In this document: in pieces, positions 16,937 through 26,386 of the stretch | How positions within the stretch are numbered: position 1 is the first letter of the stretch | Layout: each line of letters opens with the position of its first letter | NCBI GenBank assembly: GCA_016705575.1 | Contig: JADIXX010000001.1 | Span: 1,017,501-1,081,500, forward strand | DNA length: 64,000 bases | Direction of reading: 5' to 3' | Origin: Candidatus Aalborgicola defluviihabitans | GTDB taxonomy: Bacteria > Pseudomonadota > Gammaproteobacteria > Burkholderiales > Burkholderiaceae_C | Position numbers and translations under genes: made by a program | The notes under the pieces: generated by a model | The model's database searches: none | The model's input: the letters and a program-made list of their open reading frames with translations, nothing else | What the model was told of the DNA's origin: nothing

Positions 16937-18715
16937 ATGCCAATTCCGCTAGCACCGTCGTCACGCCTAAGCCACTTAGCCCTTTTAACCCTGGTTGCAG
17001 CACTGCTTGCCGCGTGTGGCGGTGGCAACAGTACACCTGATCCGATGGCATCATTCAGGCAGCAAAAGTTGGACTGGAAACCGTGCGACCCCACACTTCT
17101 CAGTGATGGAGAAAACTCCATCACAACTGCTGGCAATCGCGTTAAATGCACGCTGATGCGCGCACCACTCGACTACGCCAACCCGGCGCTTGGCGAGTTG
17201 CAGGTAGCACTGCTAAGGGTCAGTGCCGAGCAGCCTGATCAACGCATGGGTGCCATTCTGGTGAATCCGGGCGGCCCTGGCGGTGATGGCCTGACATTTG
17301 GATTCCGGTTTAGCGAATTTTTAGCACTCGGCAACCCGGCCGACGCAACCGGTAAGCTGTTCAAGGAGATGTCCAACCGGTACGACATGATCGGTTTTTC
17401 ACCACGTGGTTTGGGGGCCAGCAGCGCGTTGACCTGCAGTTCAAATGAGCGACTTGAAATCGAAAACAGTCTGGTTTTTGACCGCAGCCCTGAAAACATC
17501 AAAAAGGTGCAGCACAACACACGCCTTAAGGCACAAGCCTGCGCCAAAAATCCGCTGACCAAACACATCCACACCGACGCTACCGCGCGCGACATGGATC
17601 TGGTACGCGGCCTGCTGGGCGATGCCAAACTGAATTTCATCGGTATGTCTTACGGAACCTGGCTCGGAGCTTGGTATGCCAGCCTGTTTCCAGAGCGCGT
17701 TGGTCGCATGCTGCTGGATAGCAACATGGATGTCTCTGGCAGCTACGATGATGCAACGCTGTTATCTGAAATGGGCCGTCAGCGTGTGATCGATGCGGTC
17801 ATATTGCCCTACTCCGCTCGCCACGGACAGCGTTTTAACCTTGACAGTAACCCCGCCCAGATCAAGAGCCAGATACTGGCGCTGCCTCTATCTCTCAAAA
17901 CGCTTTTGGCGACGGAGGTCATCGACTTCAACAATTCAAACAATATCGATCAAAACCCGCTTGCAATCACTGCCGCACTAGGTTTGAATGCGTTGCGAAA
18001 GCAACTCCCACAAGCCGACGAAAGTGGCATTCATGCAGCCATCGACACCTACACCTTTACGGCGAGCCCGGACAACACCGTTGCAGCAAATCAGGCACAT
18101 TTCTTCGCAAAAGAACTTTTCGCTGTGCAGTTCCGCAACAGGGTCCTAGTCGAACCTAGAAGTGCAGTTCGCTCAGCCGTGGTCTGCAACGACCTTGGCA
18201 CCATCGGTGATGAACAGCGCTGGGTCGATATCGGCAACGATTATTCCACCCGATACCCACTCGCGGGCGGCACAGCCACAGCCAACCCTTGTCTGTACTG
18301 GAGTGCACCGGTCGTAACGCGCCCGCCTCTGGCTGCGGCGACCAAGGCTGGCCCACTATTAATGCTGCAGAGCCGCTATGATGCAGCGACTCCCGTTGAA
18401 GGGGCCCAAAAGACGCTGGATGCCCTGCCCAACGCCAGCATGATCGTTATTGAAGACGAGTACACCCATGGCTTGTTTCCGTACAACGATAGTTGTGTCG
18501 ATGCCAAGGTTGCCGACTATTTTCTCAACGGCACGATGCCACCGCGCACCAGCAGCTGCGCCGGAAGGCCCTTGCCAGCAGATGCTCTTACGCAATCCAC
18601 GAGCCAAGTGAAGGCAGCGTCTGTAACCAGCCCCTACATAGACCCGACAAAGGCCGCTGAGATCATGCGCAGAATACACAAGACGATCGAGGAAGCAACC
18701 CGCAACAGGTTTTAA
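16937..18715 (+). CDS. Lipoprotein alpha/beta hydrolase with TAP-like C-terminal domain
   Basis: A 592-residue secreted hydrolase of the tripeptidyl aminopeptidase-like family (as in Streptomyces TAP and SlpD/E). The start at 16937 gives a lipoprotein signal with lipobox LLAAC (Cys 27), so it is probably anchored in the envelope. VNPGGPGGDG forms the oxyanion loop, GMSYG holds the nucleophile Ser (S238), RYDAATP holds the catalytic Asp and DEYTHG the His; the last two lie in the TAP C-terminal domain. Family enzymes cleave N-terminal peptides or esters; the true substrate is unknown. The neighbouring OPT peptide transporter suggests peptide use, by inference. Confidence 0.87.
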   Translation: MPIPLAPSSRLSHLALLTLVAALLAACGGGNSTPDPMASFRQQKLDWKPCDPTLLSDGENSITTAGNRVKCTLMRAPLDYANPALGELQVALLRVSAEQPDQRMGAILVNPGGPGGDGLTFGFRFSEFLALGNPADATGKLFKEMSNRYDMIGFSPRGLGASSALTCSSNERLEIENSLVFDRSPENIKKVQHNTRLKAQACAKNPLTKHIHTDATARDMDLVRGLLGDAKLNFIGMSYGTWLGAWYASLFPERVGRMLLDSNMDVSGSYDDATLLSEMGRQRVIDAVILPYSARHGQRFNLDSNPAQIKSQILALPLSLKTLLATEVIDFNNSNNIDQNPLAITAALGLNALRKQLPQADESGIHAAIDTYTFTASPDNTVAANQAHFFAKELFAVQFRNRVLVEPRSAVRSAVVCNDLGTIGDEQRWVDIGNDYSTRYPLAGGTATANPCLYWSAPVVTRPPLAAATKAGPLLMLQSRYDAATPVEGAQKTLDALPNASMIVIEDEYTHGLFPYNDSCVDAKVADYFLNGTMPPRTSSCAGRPLPADALTQSTSQVKAASVTSPYIDPTKAAEIMRRIHKTIEEATRNRF

Positions 18716-18785
18716 GACGATGCCGCACTGCTATTGACCACGGCAATTTTCCTATTTGAATACTGATTGATTGTTAACAGTGAAA

Positions 18786-18835
18786 TAGCCTGTAGCCATC
18801 GTCGGATATATGTAGTGCGCTATAGGTTTAATAGC
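18786..18835 (+). repeat. Dispersed double-hairpin repeat, copy 3
   Basis: A more decayed copy: GCCTGTAGCC, ATCGTCGG, a spacer with TGTAG, then GCTATA-N5-AATAGC. It sits between the convergent hydrolase and malonyl-CoA synthetase genes, 15 bases short of the latter's stop. Confidence 0.65.
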
Positions 18836-18849
18836 ATTCCAACTATCGA

Positions 18850-20406
18850 CTAGGGTTTCTGGTATTGTGCCCGCAACAGGTTTTTCTGCACCTTGCCCAT
18901 GGTATTGCGGGGCAATTCGGCCACTACATAGCAGCGCTTGGGTATCTTGAAGTTGGCCAGCACCTTCTTGAGTTCGGACAGTATGTTGTCTGGCGCCACC
19001 CGCGCGCCGGGCCGGGCAATGACCACGGCCACGCCCACCTCACCAAAGTCCGCATCGGGCACGCCCACTACCGCACTTTCTGCCACGCCCGGCAGCGTGT
19101 TGATGGTGGCCTCAATCTCGGCGGGATAGACGTTGTAGCCACCGCTGATGATCAGGTCTTTGCTGCGCCCAACGATGGTCACGTAGCCGTCCGCGTCCAC
19201 CTGCCCCACATCGCCGGTCTTGAAGTAGCCGTCGGCGGTGAATTCCTCTTGGGTCTTTTCCGGCATTTGCCAATAGCCGGTAAAGACGTTGGGGCCCTTG
19301 ACCTGAATATCTCCGATTGCGCCCACCGCCACGGACTGCCCTGCATCGTCCTGCACGCGCAGGCTCACACCTGGCAGCGGGAAACCCACCGTACCGCCCC
19401 GGCGCTCAGAAAGTCCGCCATAGCGCGCATCTGCATTGCACGGATTGGAGGTCAGCATGGTGGTTTCGCTCATGCCGTAGCGCTCCAAAATGGTGTGGCC
19501 GGTACGCGCTGTCCAGTCATTGAAGGTTTCAATCAGGAGCGGGGCCGAACCAGATATGAACAAGCGCATATTGCGGGCTGCCTCGCGGTTGAGTCCAGAC
19601 TCGGCCAGCAAACGCACATAGAGCGTGGGCACACCCATGAACACGGTGGCCTGCTGCAGTTTCTCCAGCACCCGCTTGGGGTCGAATTTGGCGAACCACA
19701 GCATCTTGCTGCCGTTAAGCAACGCACCGTGCACGGCTACAAACAGACCATGCACATGGAAGATGGGCAACACGTGCATCAACACATCACCACCCTGCTC
19801 GGGCGTGCGCCAACCCCAGTAATCTTTCAACACCCGCGCATTGCTCAACAGGTTGCCGTGCGACAGCATGGCGCCTTTGCTGCGCCCGGTGGTGCCGCTG
19901 GTGTACAGAATGGCTGCCAGGTCACCCGCCTGGCGTGTGGCCACGGTATGTTGGTCGCTGCCCGGTCCCTGCGCTGCAGCCCGCGCAAGCAATGATCCGG
20001 TGCGGTCATCGTCCAGGGTGAATACATGGCGGGTACCGGCCTTGAAAGCGATCTTGCTGACCCAGCCAAAGTTCTTGCTGGCACACACCACCACGGCGGG
20101 CTCGGCATTGCCGATGAAGTACTCCATCTCGGCGCTCTGGTAAGCCGTGTTCAGGGGCAAGAACACAAATCCGGCGCGCAGGGTGGCCAGGTACAGCGCC
20201 AGGGCCTCGACCGATTTGTCCACCTGCACGGCAATGCGGGAGCCGGCGGGTAGCTGCAGCGATTCCAGCAAGTTGGCCAGCATGGCGGTGGCACGGTCCA
20301 GGTCACGCCAGGAGTAGTTCAAACCGTTGTCGGTTTCAATGGCGATGGCGTCGAGGTCAGCAGGAAAGGCCGCGCGCAAGGCGGCAAACAAATTTTCGTT
20401 CTTCAT
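18850..20406 (-). CDS. matB: Malonyl-CoA synthetase (AMP-forming)
   Basis: A 518-residue ANL-family ligase. The P-loop LYTSGTTGRSKGAM, the A5 motif ERYGMSETTM, the A7 TGDVG and the C-terminal catalytic Lys in PRNTMGKVQKNLLR are all visible. Placement in a cluster with malonyl-CoA decarboxylase, a TRAP transporter and a GntR regulator identifies malonate as the likely substrate: malonate + CoA + ATP gives malonyl-CoA. It is the last gene of the operon, 16 bases after the enoyl-CoA hydratase-like gene. Other short- or medium-chain acids remain possible. Confidence 0.88.
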   Translation of the reverse strand: MKNENLFAALRAAFPADLDAIAIETDNGLNYSWRDLDRATAMLANLLESLQLPAGSRIAVQVDKSVEALALYLATLRAGFVFLPLNTAYQSAEMEYFIGNAEPAVVVCASKNFGWVSKIAFKAGTRHVFTLDDDRTGSLLARAAAQGPGSDQHTVATRQAGDLAAILYTSGTTGRSKGAMLSHGNLLSNARVLKDYWGWRTPEQGGDVLMHVLPIFHVHGLFVAVHGALLNGSKMLWFAKFDPKRVLEKLQQATVFMGVPTLYVRLLAESGLNREAARNMRLFISGSAPLLIETFNDWTARTGHTILERYGMSETTMLTSNPCNADARYGGLSERRGGTVGFPLPGVSLRVQDDAGQSVAVGAIGDIQVKGPNVFTGYWQMPEKTQEEFTADGYFKTGDVGQVDADGYVTIVGRSKDLIISGGYNVYPAEIEATINTLPGVAESAVVGVPDADFGEVGVAVVIARPGARVAPDNILSELKKVLANFKIPKRCYVVAELPRNTMGKVQKNLLRAQYQKP

Positions 20407-20421
20407 GGTTCAGGGTTCTTG

Positions 20422-21201
20422 TCAGGGGTGAAACCGGGGTGGGCGCTTCTCGGTGAACGCCAGCACGCCTTCGCGGTGCTCGTGGGAATCGGCATAGCGG
20501 TAGGCGTTTGCTATCAAATCACTAGCTACTTGTGTATGATTGACGAGGGCTAGAGCCCTAAAAGTCTGTTTATTGATTCGGCCAGCCTGGGGTGCCAGGG
20601 GCAGCATGCGATCCACGCAGGTCTGCACGGCTGCATCCAGTTCGGCCACGGGCACCACCTGGTTGAGAAAGCCGCGCTGGTGCATTTCGGCTGCATCCAA
20701 CAGGGCGGCCGACAGCAGCATTTCGCGGGCAGTGAGTTCACCCACGGCACGCATCACCAAGGCCGCCTCGCGCGGGGCCATGGGAAAGCCCAACTTGGCA
20801 ATCGGCGCGCCAAACCGGGCGTTATCTGCAGCGATGCGGATATCGCAACAACTGGCAATCTCCACCCCGGCGCCCATGCAGTTGCCCTGGATTTGGGCGA
20901 CGATGGGCACGTCGCAGTCCAGCATGGCCTGCAGGCCACCCCAAACATCTTCTTCGTGGAACGCCCGCAAGCTGTGCTCCTGGAAACGGAATTCGGCATA
21001 TTCCGAAATATCCCCACCAGCGCAAAAATGGTCCTTGCCCCGGATTACCACGCAGCGCAGGGTTTGGTTTTGCTGGATTTGCTCGAACACGGCTCGCAGC
21101 TGACGCCACATGCTGCGCGACATGGCGTTGAACTTGGCGGCGTGCGCCAACTCCACCATGGCCAATGGGCCGTTCATGTCCAGAACAACCGATTTGCTCA
21201 T
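20422..21201 (-). CDS. Enoyl-CoA hydratase/isomerase family protein with repeat insertion
   Basis: A 259-residue crotonase-fold protein. HFCAGGD and GNCMGAGVE form the two oxyanion contacts. The first catalytic Glu is present (E114), but the second position, normally PE-x-x-LG, reads PIAKLGF (I134), so a standard hydratase reaction is unlikely; isomerase, thioesterase or decarboxylase-like chemistry is possible. A palindromic repeat copy (20510-20559) is translated in frame near the C-terminus as about ALALVNHTQVASDLIA. Its start overlaps the matM stop (ATGA). Its place in the malonate operon is unusual, since the known rhizobial operon matPQMAB lacks it. Confidence 0.88.
   Translation of the reverse strand: MSKSVVLDMNGPLAMVELAHAAKFNAMSRSMWRQLRAVFEQIQQNQTLRCVVIRGKDHFCAGGDISEYAEFRFQEHSLRAFHEEDVWGGLQAMLDCDVPIVAQIQGNCMGAGVEIASCCDIRIAADNARFGAPIAKLGFPMAPREAALVMRAVGELTAREMLLSAALLDAAEMHQRGFLNQVVPVAELDAAVQTCVDRMLPLAPQAGRINKQTFRALALVNHTQVASDLIANAYRYADSHEHREGVLAFTEKRPPRFHP
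20510..20559 (-). repeat. Dispersed double-hairpin repeat, copy 4 (inside coding sequence)
   Basis: On the minus strand it reads GGGCTCTAGCCCTCGT, a spacer with ACACAA, then GCTAGTGATTTGATAGC. It lies within the enoyl-CoA hydratase-like gene, in the same sense, and is open in the reading frame used. Confidence 0.85.
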
Positions 21202-22559
21202 GGTTTGGCCCCCGCCACGCCCATCACTGCATCGGGTAGCGCAGTGGCAATGCCAGGGAACACGCAGATCAGCACTACGGCCAGCAACATCAGCACCACA
21301 AAGGGCAGCACGCCCCAGATGATGTCACTGAGTGGAATATCGGGAGCAATGTTCTTGATGACAAAGATGTTGAGCCCCACCGGCGGGTGGATCAGGCCGG
21401 TTTCCATCACGATGGTCATGAGCACACCAAACCAGATCAGGTCGAACCCAGCAGCCTTGAGTGGTGGCAGGATGATGGGAGCCGTCATAAGGATGATGCT
21501 AACCGGGGGCAGGAAAAAGCCCAGCAAAATCACCATTACCAGAATAGCCGCGAGCAGCACCCATTTGGAGAGCTGCATCGCCACGATCCACTCCGCGGTG
21601 CTTTGGCTGATGTGCAGAAAACTCATCACGTAAGAGAACAGCAGCGACATGCCAATGATCATCATCAGCATGGTGGACTCTCGCAACGTTGCGCTCAAAA
21701 TCGGTGCGACATCCTTGGGCCGCCAGACACCATAGATGACCGCAATCAACGCCAGGGCCAATATCGCACCCAGACCTGCTGTCTCACTGGGCGTGGCAAA
21801 GCCACCATATAACGCCACCATTACACCCACCAGCAGCAGCACAAAGGGTACGACGCGCGGCAGCATCTCAAACTTCTGGCGGGTGGTAAATGTCTCACGA
21901 TCCAGCAGCGCCGATGCTGCACCACTGCGTTGGAACTCCGCTTCAGCCAAACGGTACTCCTTGCGGTAATGCGCAACAGCGTAAGCGGCAAACAGGCTCA
22001 CCAACAACACCCCCGGAAAGATGCCCGCCAGGAACAACCGGCCCAGCGATTGCTCGGCTGCCACCGCATACAAGATCATGGTCACCGACGGTGGCAACAA
22101 AATGCCCAGTGTGCCACCGGCAGCGATGATGCCAGCGGCAAAGCCTGGCGAGTAACCACGCCGGCGCATCTCAGGAATGCCGGCACTGCCAATGGCCGAA
22201 CAAGTGGCCGGGCTGGACCCTGCCATGGCCGCAAACAGAGCGCAGGCAAACACATTTGCAATGCCCAGACCTCCGGGTATGCGACCCATCCAGACATGCA
22301 TGGCAGCGTACAGGTCCTGTCCGGCCCGGGATCGGCCAATGGCGGCACCTTTCAGGATAAAAAGCGGGATCGACAGCAGTGTGATGCTGGCCATTTCCTC
22401 ATACACGTTTTGTGTCACCGTGTTGAGCGCGGACGCCGGCATAAACAAATACATGAACAGCACGGCCACGCTACCCAGCGCAAACGCAATGGGGGCGCCG
22501 GAGAACATGAACAGCAACGTGGCAACGCCAAACAACAAACCCATGCTCAGCATGCTCAT
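21198..22559 (-). CDS. matM: TRAP transporter large permease (DctM-type), probable malonate
   Basis: A 453-residue membrane protein with about twelve hydrophobic segments, the ion-coupled permease of a TRAP uptake system. Features typical of DctM are GSSPATCSAIGSAGIPEM, the GGTLGILLPPSV loop, and AGLGAILALALI. The ATG at 22559 overlaps the matQ stop (ATGA); the frame also opens further upstream, inside matQ, but without support. It takes up the ligand given by the binding protein using a sodium or proton gradient. Malonate as substrate follows from the operon. Confidence 0.9.
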   Translation of the reverse strand: MSMLSMGLLFGVATLLFMFSGAPIAFALGSVAVLFMYLFMPASALNTVTQNVYEEMASITLLSIPLFILKGAAIGRSRAGQDLYAAMHVWMGRIPGGLGIANVFACALFAAMAGSSPATCSAIGSAGIPEMRRRGYSPGFAAGIIAAGGTLGILLPPSVTMILYAVAAEQSLGRLFLAGIFPGVLLVSLFAAYAVAHYRKEYRLAEAEFQRSGAASALLDRETFTTRQKFEMLPRVVPFVLLLVGVMVALYGGFATPSETAGLGAILALALIAVIYGVWRPKDVAPILSATLRESTMLMMIIGMSLLFSYVMSFLHISQSTAEWIVAMQLSKWVLLAAILVMVILLGFFLPPVSIILMTAPIILPPLKAAGFDLIWFGVLMTIVMETGLIHPPVGLNIFVIKNIAPDIPLSDIIWGVLPFVVLMLLAVVLICVFPGIATALPDAVMGVAGAKP

Positions 22560-23140
22560 GCGGCAACTCCCGACACCTGCTTGCGCAAACCATTCATCCG
22601 TGCACTCAGTTGCACCAGTATCTGCAGACTCAAGAGTGTCATGCCCGCCGCCATCAACCCATAGGGAATCCACAGCGGTGGCGCCCATGACGACGACGTG
22701 GTTTGCTGCTCGACCCAAGCTTCATGGAACAAGGTCCACGACTTCCAGGCGAAGAAGCTGCAAAAAGCGCTGCTCATCAGATCCACGCACAGCAAGCGCC
22801 ACTGATTCCATGCAGCGGGCAACAGCCCCGCTACCGCTTCAATACCCACGTGACCACGCAGCGCCTGCACAAAGGCCCCACACAAGAATGTGGCACCCAC
22901 CAGGCAAAAGACCGCAGCCTCATCCTGCCAATCGGTCGATGCCTGCATCACATAACGGGAGACGACGCTGTAGGTCAACACCAGCGACGCCACCAGCAAA
23001 GCCACCATGCCCAACACCACCATGACCTGGTTGATCCAGCGCAGCAGCTTGGCCAGCGGCATCAAAAAGCCGGGCGTATCCGGGTCCACCGGGGGCACGA
23101 CCAAGCCTGCTCCACCTACCACACTGGCTCCATGGCTCAT
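22556..23140 (-). CDS. matQ: TRAP transporter small permease (DctQ-type), probable malonate
   Basis: A 194-residue protein with four membrane helices. The segment SRYVMQASTDWQDEAAVFCLVGATFL matches the DctQ pattern of R-Y ... W-x-E-E/D near helix two. It pairs with MatM to form the TRAP permease. The ATG at 23140 overlaps the matP stop (ATGA), which decides the start against an upstream in-frame codon at 23176. Confidence 0.88.
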   Translation of the reverse strand: MSHGASVVGGAGLVVPPVDPDTPGFLMPLAKLLRWINQVMVVLGMVALLVASLVLTYSVVSRYVMQASTDWQDEAAVFCLVGATFLCGAFVQALRGHVGIEAVAGLLPAAWNQWRLLCVDLMSSAFCSFFAWKSWTLFHEAWVEQQTTSSSWAPPLWIPYGLMAAGMTLLSLQILVQLSARMNGLRKQVSGVAA

Positions 23141-24159
23141 AGCAGTTTTTGCGCTGCCTTGAGCAAGGCTGCGCAAGATTCATTCTTGTCGTTGAAGTCC
23201 TTCCACGCGGTTTCGCGGGCAATGACCTGCCAGCGTTTGAGTGTGGCTTCGTCCATGTCATAGACCTTGGCACCGGCCTTGGCGTAAATATCGGCAGCGA
23301 GCTTGTCGTCCGCCTTGGCAGCATCACGGGCAAACGTTTCCAACTCACCACCTACAGCCATGACGGTATCTTGCTGCGCCTTTGGCAGCTTGGTGAAAAC
23401 TTCCTTGGACATCATCAATGGCTCAAACATGAACCAATAAGTCTTGTCCCGCCCCGTAGTCAGATGTTTGGCAATCTCTTCCAGCTTGAAAGAGATAAAA
23501 CTGGTGCTGGATGTCATGGCCGCATCCATGGCGCCGGTCTGCATGGCCGCATAGATTTCGTTGGACGGCAAGGTGATGACCGAAGCACCAGCCTGCTTGA
23601 GCATCATGTCCATTTCGCGGCTACCGCCGCGCACCTTCAGACCCTTGGCATCGTCAGGGGTCAGCAGCGGACGCGTGCGGCTGGCCACGCCGCCAGCCTG
23701 CCAGATCCAGCTGACGATGACGATGCCCTTGTCGTCCATCACTTTGCTCAACAACTTGCCCACTTCGGCGGTCTTCCAGGCTGCACCTTGTTCGTAGCTG
23801 GGTACCAAGGCAGGCATCAGGCCAATGTTGGTCTCGGCCACCTCGCCGCCAGCATAGGACAGCGGCACAAGGCTCATATCCAGCGCGCCCTTGCGCATGG
23901 AGGAGAACTGGGCATTGGTCTTCATCAGGGATGAGCCCGGATACACCGACGCCTTTAACGCGCCGGCGGTGCGCTTTTCCACCTCCACCGCAAATTTGCG
24001 GCACAGTCGGTCACGGAAATCGCCTTCAGTCAGGGTGCCGCCGGGAAACTGGTGGGAAATTTTGAGGCCACCGCCGGCCTGGGCCCAGGCACTGCCGGTC
24101 AGCGCACCGACTGCGGAGGCGCCCAGCGCCTGGATCATGTTGCGTCGCGTAAATGTCAT
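23137..24159 (-). CDS. matP: TRAP transporter substrate-binding protein (DctP-type), probable malonate
   Basis: A 340-residue periplasmic protein. The N-terminus MTFTRRNMIQALGASAVGAL has a twin-arginine-like signal, ending near AWAQA. The mature protein shows the DctP pattern, with PLLTPDDAKGLKVRG and the Arg that binds the substrate carboxylate, followed by PSNEIYAAMQTGAMDA. TRAP systems of this type carry carboxylic acids. In the rhizobial operon matPQMAB the transporter carries malonate, and the same is inferred here. An AGGAGA ribosome site precedes the ATG. Confidence 0.9.
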   Translation of the reverse strand: MTFTRRNMIQALGASAVGALTGSAWAQAGGGLKISHQFPGGTLTEGDFRDRLCRKFAVEVEKRTAGALKASVYPGSSLMKTNAQFSSMRKGALDMSLVPLSYAGGEVAETNIGLMPALVPSYEQGAAWKTAEVGKLLSKVMDDKGIVIVSWIWQAGGVASRTRPLLTPDDAKGLKVRGGSREMDMMLKQAGASVITLPSNEIYAAMQTGAMDAAMTSSTSFISFKLEEIAKHLTTGRDKTYWFMFEPLMMSKEVFTKLPKAQQDTVMAVGGELETFARDAAKADDKLAADIYAKAGAKVYDMDEATLKRWQVIARETAWKDFNDKNESCAALLKAAQKLL

Positions 24160-24197
24160 GCTTGTCTCCTGTTGTGAATCGTCGTGCAGAACTCGTG

Positions 24198-25700
24198 CTA
24201 GGTTGGTTTGATAAAAAGTGCCTCGACCGCTTTGGACACGGGAATCTTGCCCTGCGCCAATTGACGACGGTGCTTATCCAGGCGCCGCAGGTCATACAGG
24301 TAATTGACCATCAGGCCATAGGACTGCTTGAGTCCTTTGCCAGAAGGGTCGCCCGCCCAGTTAAGTCGCTCCACCCGCGCCCCGTTGCCCAGGTGGAAAC
24401 GTGCCACCGGGTCCACTGGCTTGCCATCCACCAGGGCCTGGCCCAGATAATGTGCAGCGCAGCGCAGCAGCATCTGGCGCACCGCAGATTTCTCGGTCAG
24501 GGTCAGGGGCGTATCAACGGCGGCCAAAAAATCGGTGGGACCGGGTGGCTCACAACCCACGGCGCGGCCCAGTGCCAGTTTTTCCCGCTCGTTCAATGCT
24601 TCAATCAGGGGCCCCACATGCTTGCCCAGCCAGGCACGAAAGCCCGGAATCGGCGACAACGTGGCAAAGATCCTGAGCTTGGGGAATTCTTCTTTCAGCG
24701 TTTCCACCACCCGCTTGATCAGCGAATCACCAAAGCTCACACCGCGCAGGCCGGTCTGGGTGTTACTGATGGAATAGAAGATGGCCGTGGTGGCGCGGCT
24801 CAGGTCGGCATGGGCAGCTTGTTCATCCAACAACGGTGTAATTGCCCCCGCCATCTCGTCCACCAGAGCCACTTCCACGAAAATCAGCGGCACACCCGGC
24901 AGGCGGGGGTGAAAGAATCCGTAGCAGCGCCGGTCGCTGTCCAGCCGGTTTTTGACGTCGGCCCAGCTTTTGATGTCGTGCACGGCCTCGTACTGGATCA
25001 GCTTTTCGATCAGCGACGCCGGTGAGTCCCAACTGATGCGCCGCAGGTCCAGAAAGCCCACGTCGAACCAGGTGGAGAACATGTACTCCATCTCCACATC
25101 CAGCGCCATCAGGCGTTTGTCCTGCTTGAGGCTGGGCTGCATCTCCGCGCGCAGGTTCACCAGAAACTCGATACCACCGGGATAAACGCTGAAACGCTGC
25201 AGCACCCGCCGGCGTGGAGACACGGTGGCCCGGCGATAGTTAACCTCGGCCACTGCCTCTTCGGGCGTACCCACGGCAGCGGCAAACTGCACCTGGGCAG
25301 CTTTGACCTTGAGCGGATCAGCCACAAACTGTTCACTCATCAGCAGCCACAGGTCGCGCCGGTGCTCGGGCGTGGCGCCCGCATACCAGGCGGCAATGGC
25401 CTGGGCACGTCGACCGCCCTCCACTTCGCTGACCTTCGGGTCAATGATGGCGTGCAACTCCTGCAGGATGCGCCGCAGCACGCGGGGCGACAGGGCCTCA
25501 TCCTTTTGGCCCAGTGTGGCCTTGAGGCGCACATGGGTGGAACGCGGTCGTTTGTCAGCATCCACTGTTCGCTCCGTATTTGCTCCTGATTTGATAGCTG
25601 TCTGCGCTTTTTTATCGAGGGCTGGAGCCTCTTTTTGCTCAGCACTCACTGCTGGCAGCAAGCGCGAGACGTTGCGACTGATCCAACTAGTGGGCTTCAT
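24198..25700 (-). CDS. matA: Malonyl-CoA decarboxylase, with repeat-encoded N-terminal segment
   Basis: A 500-residue enzyme that converts malonyl-CoA to acetyl-CoA and CO2. It shows the two-part structure of the family: a helical N-terminal domain and a GNAT-like C-terminal domain with HPRLPGVPLIFVEVAL, SISNTQTGLRGVSFG and a catalytic-type AHYLG. A copy of the dispersed repeat (25582-25629) is translated in frame at about residues 23-41 (EAPALDKKAQTAIKSGA), within a low-conservation N-terminal arm. The ATG overlaps the regulator stop by four bases, and the TRAP genes follow. Confidence 0.93.
   Translation of the reverse strand: MKPTSWISRNVSRLLPAVSAEQKEAPALDKKAQTAIKSGANTERTVDADKRPRSTHVRLKATLGQKDEALSPRVLRRILQELHAIIDPKVSEVEGGRRAQAIAAWYAGATPEHRRDLWLLMSEQFVADPLKVKAAQVQFAAAVGTPEEAVAEVNYRRATVSPRRRVLQRFSVYPGGIEFLVNLRAEMQPSLKQDKRLMALDVEMEYMFSTWFDVGFLDLRRISWDSPASLIEKLIQYEAVHDIKSWADVKNRLDSDRRCYGFFHPRLPGVPLIFVEVALVDEMAGAITPLLDEQAAHADLSRATTAIFYSISNTQTGLRGVSFGDSLIKRVVETLKEEFPKLRIFATLSPIPGFRAWLGKHVGPLIEALNEREKLALGRAVGCEPPGPTDFLAAVDTPLTLTEKSAVRQMLLRCAAHYLGQALVDGKPVDPVARFHLGNGARVERLNWAGDPSGKGLKQSYGLMVNYLYDLRRLDKHRRQLAQGKIPVSKAVEALFIKPT
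25582..25629 (-). repeat. Dispersed double-hairpin repeat, copy 5 (inside coding sequence)
   Basis: On the minus strand it reads GGCTCCAGCCCTCGAT, a spacer, then GCTATCAAATCAGGAGC. It is more diverged than the other coding copies; the spacer is A-rich, giving Lys codons. It is in the same sense as the malonyl-CoA decarboxylase gene. Confidence 0.75.
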
Positions 25701-26365
25701 GCCAGCAGCCTGCTCTTCTGCTCACGAGCCAGCACCCGCAGGGCCTCGCGTTGGCGAGTAATGTGCTCGCGCATGGCAGCTTCAGCCCCCTCGGAATCGC
25801 GCTCACGCAGAGCGGCGTAAATCGCCAGGTGTTCACCCAGGCTCTGCTCCAGCCGACCCGGCGCGTAGAGCTGCTGCTGGCGCGCCAGCTTGAGGATCTT
25901 GCGAAGATCAGCAATGGCCTGCGCCAGCCAACGGTTGTTGGCCAGCGTAATGATGGCCTCATGGATGGTGTAGTTGGTGTCGTAATAGCCCTGAATTCGC
26001 TTGGCCTGGGCATGCTCCCGTAACCGGGTATGCAAGGTGTCCAAAGCGGAAATGTCGGCATCGCTGGCGTTGCGGGCGGCCTCAAAGGCACAGCGACCCT
26101 CCAGCAAAGCAATGACCGGAAAAATCTCGTCCAGGTCCTGTTCAGTAACCTGGTTGACGAAGCTGCCGCGACGCGGCTCGTGGCGTACCAGGCCCTCTGC
26201 TGCCAAGACCTTCAGGGCTTCCCGCAATGGCGTGCGGGATATTTTCAGGCTGGCGCACAGGGCGGCCTCGTCAATGAAACTGCCCGGCGCCAGATCGCCG
26301 TCAAAGATTTGCGCCCGTAGCAGGGTTGCCACTTTGACATGCAGGGAGTTTGGGACCAGGCGCAT
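25697..26365 (-). CDS. matR: GntR-family (FCD domain) regulator of the malonate operon
   Basis: A 222-residue regulator. The winged helix (about 8-75) carries the GntR pattern LCASLKISRTPLREALKVLAAEGLV, and the C-terminal helical FCD domain has the metal/ligand-binding residues typical of FadR-like proteins (E..H at DTNYTIHEAI). It is the first gene of the malonate operon and overlaps the decarboxylase gene by four bases. In rhizobia a GntR protein, MatR, controls malonate genes with malonate as ligand, which fits here. The palindrome at 26387-26406 is the likely operator. Confidence 0.88.
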   Translation of the reverse strand: MRLVPNSLHVKVATLLRAQIFDGDLAPGSFIDEAALCASLKISRTPLREALKVLAAEGLVRHEPRRGSFVNQVTEQDLDEIFPVIALLEGRCAFEAARNASDADISALDTLHTRLREHAQAKRIQGYYDTNYTIHEAIITLANNRWLAQAIADLRKILKLARQQQLYAPGRLEQSLGEHLAIYAALRERDSEGAEAAMREHITRQREALRVLAREQKSRLLA

Positions 26366-26386
26366 AAGAATTGCCAGATTATTTTC

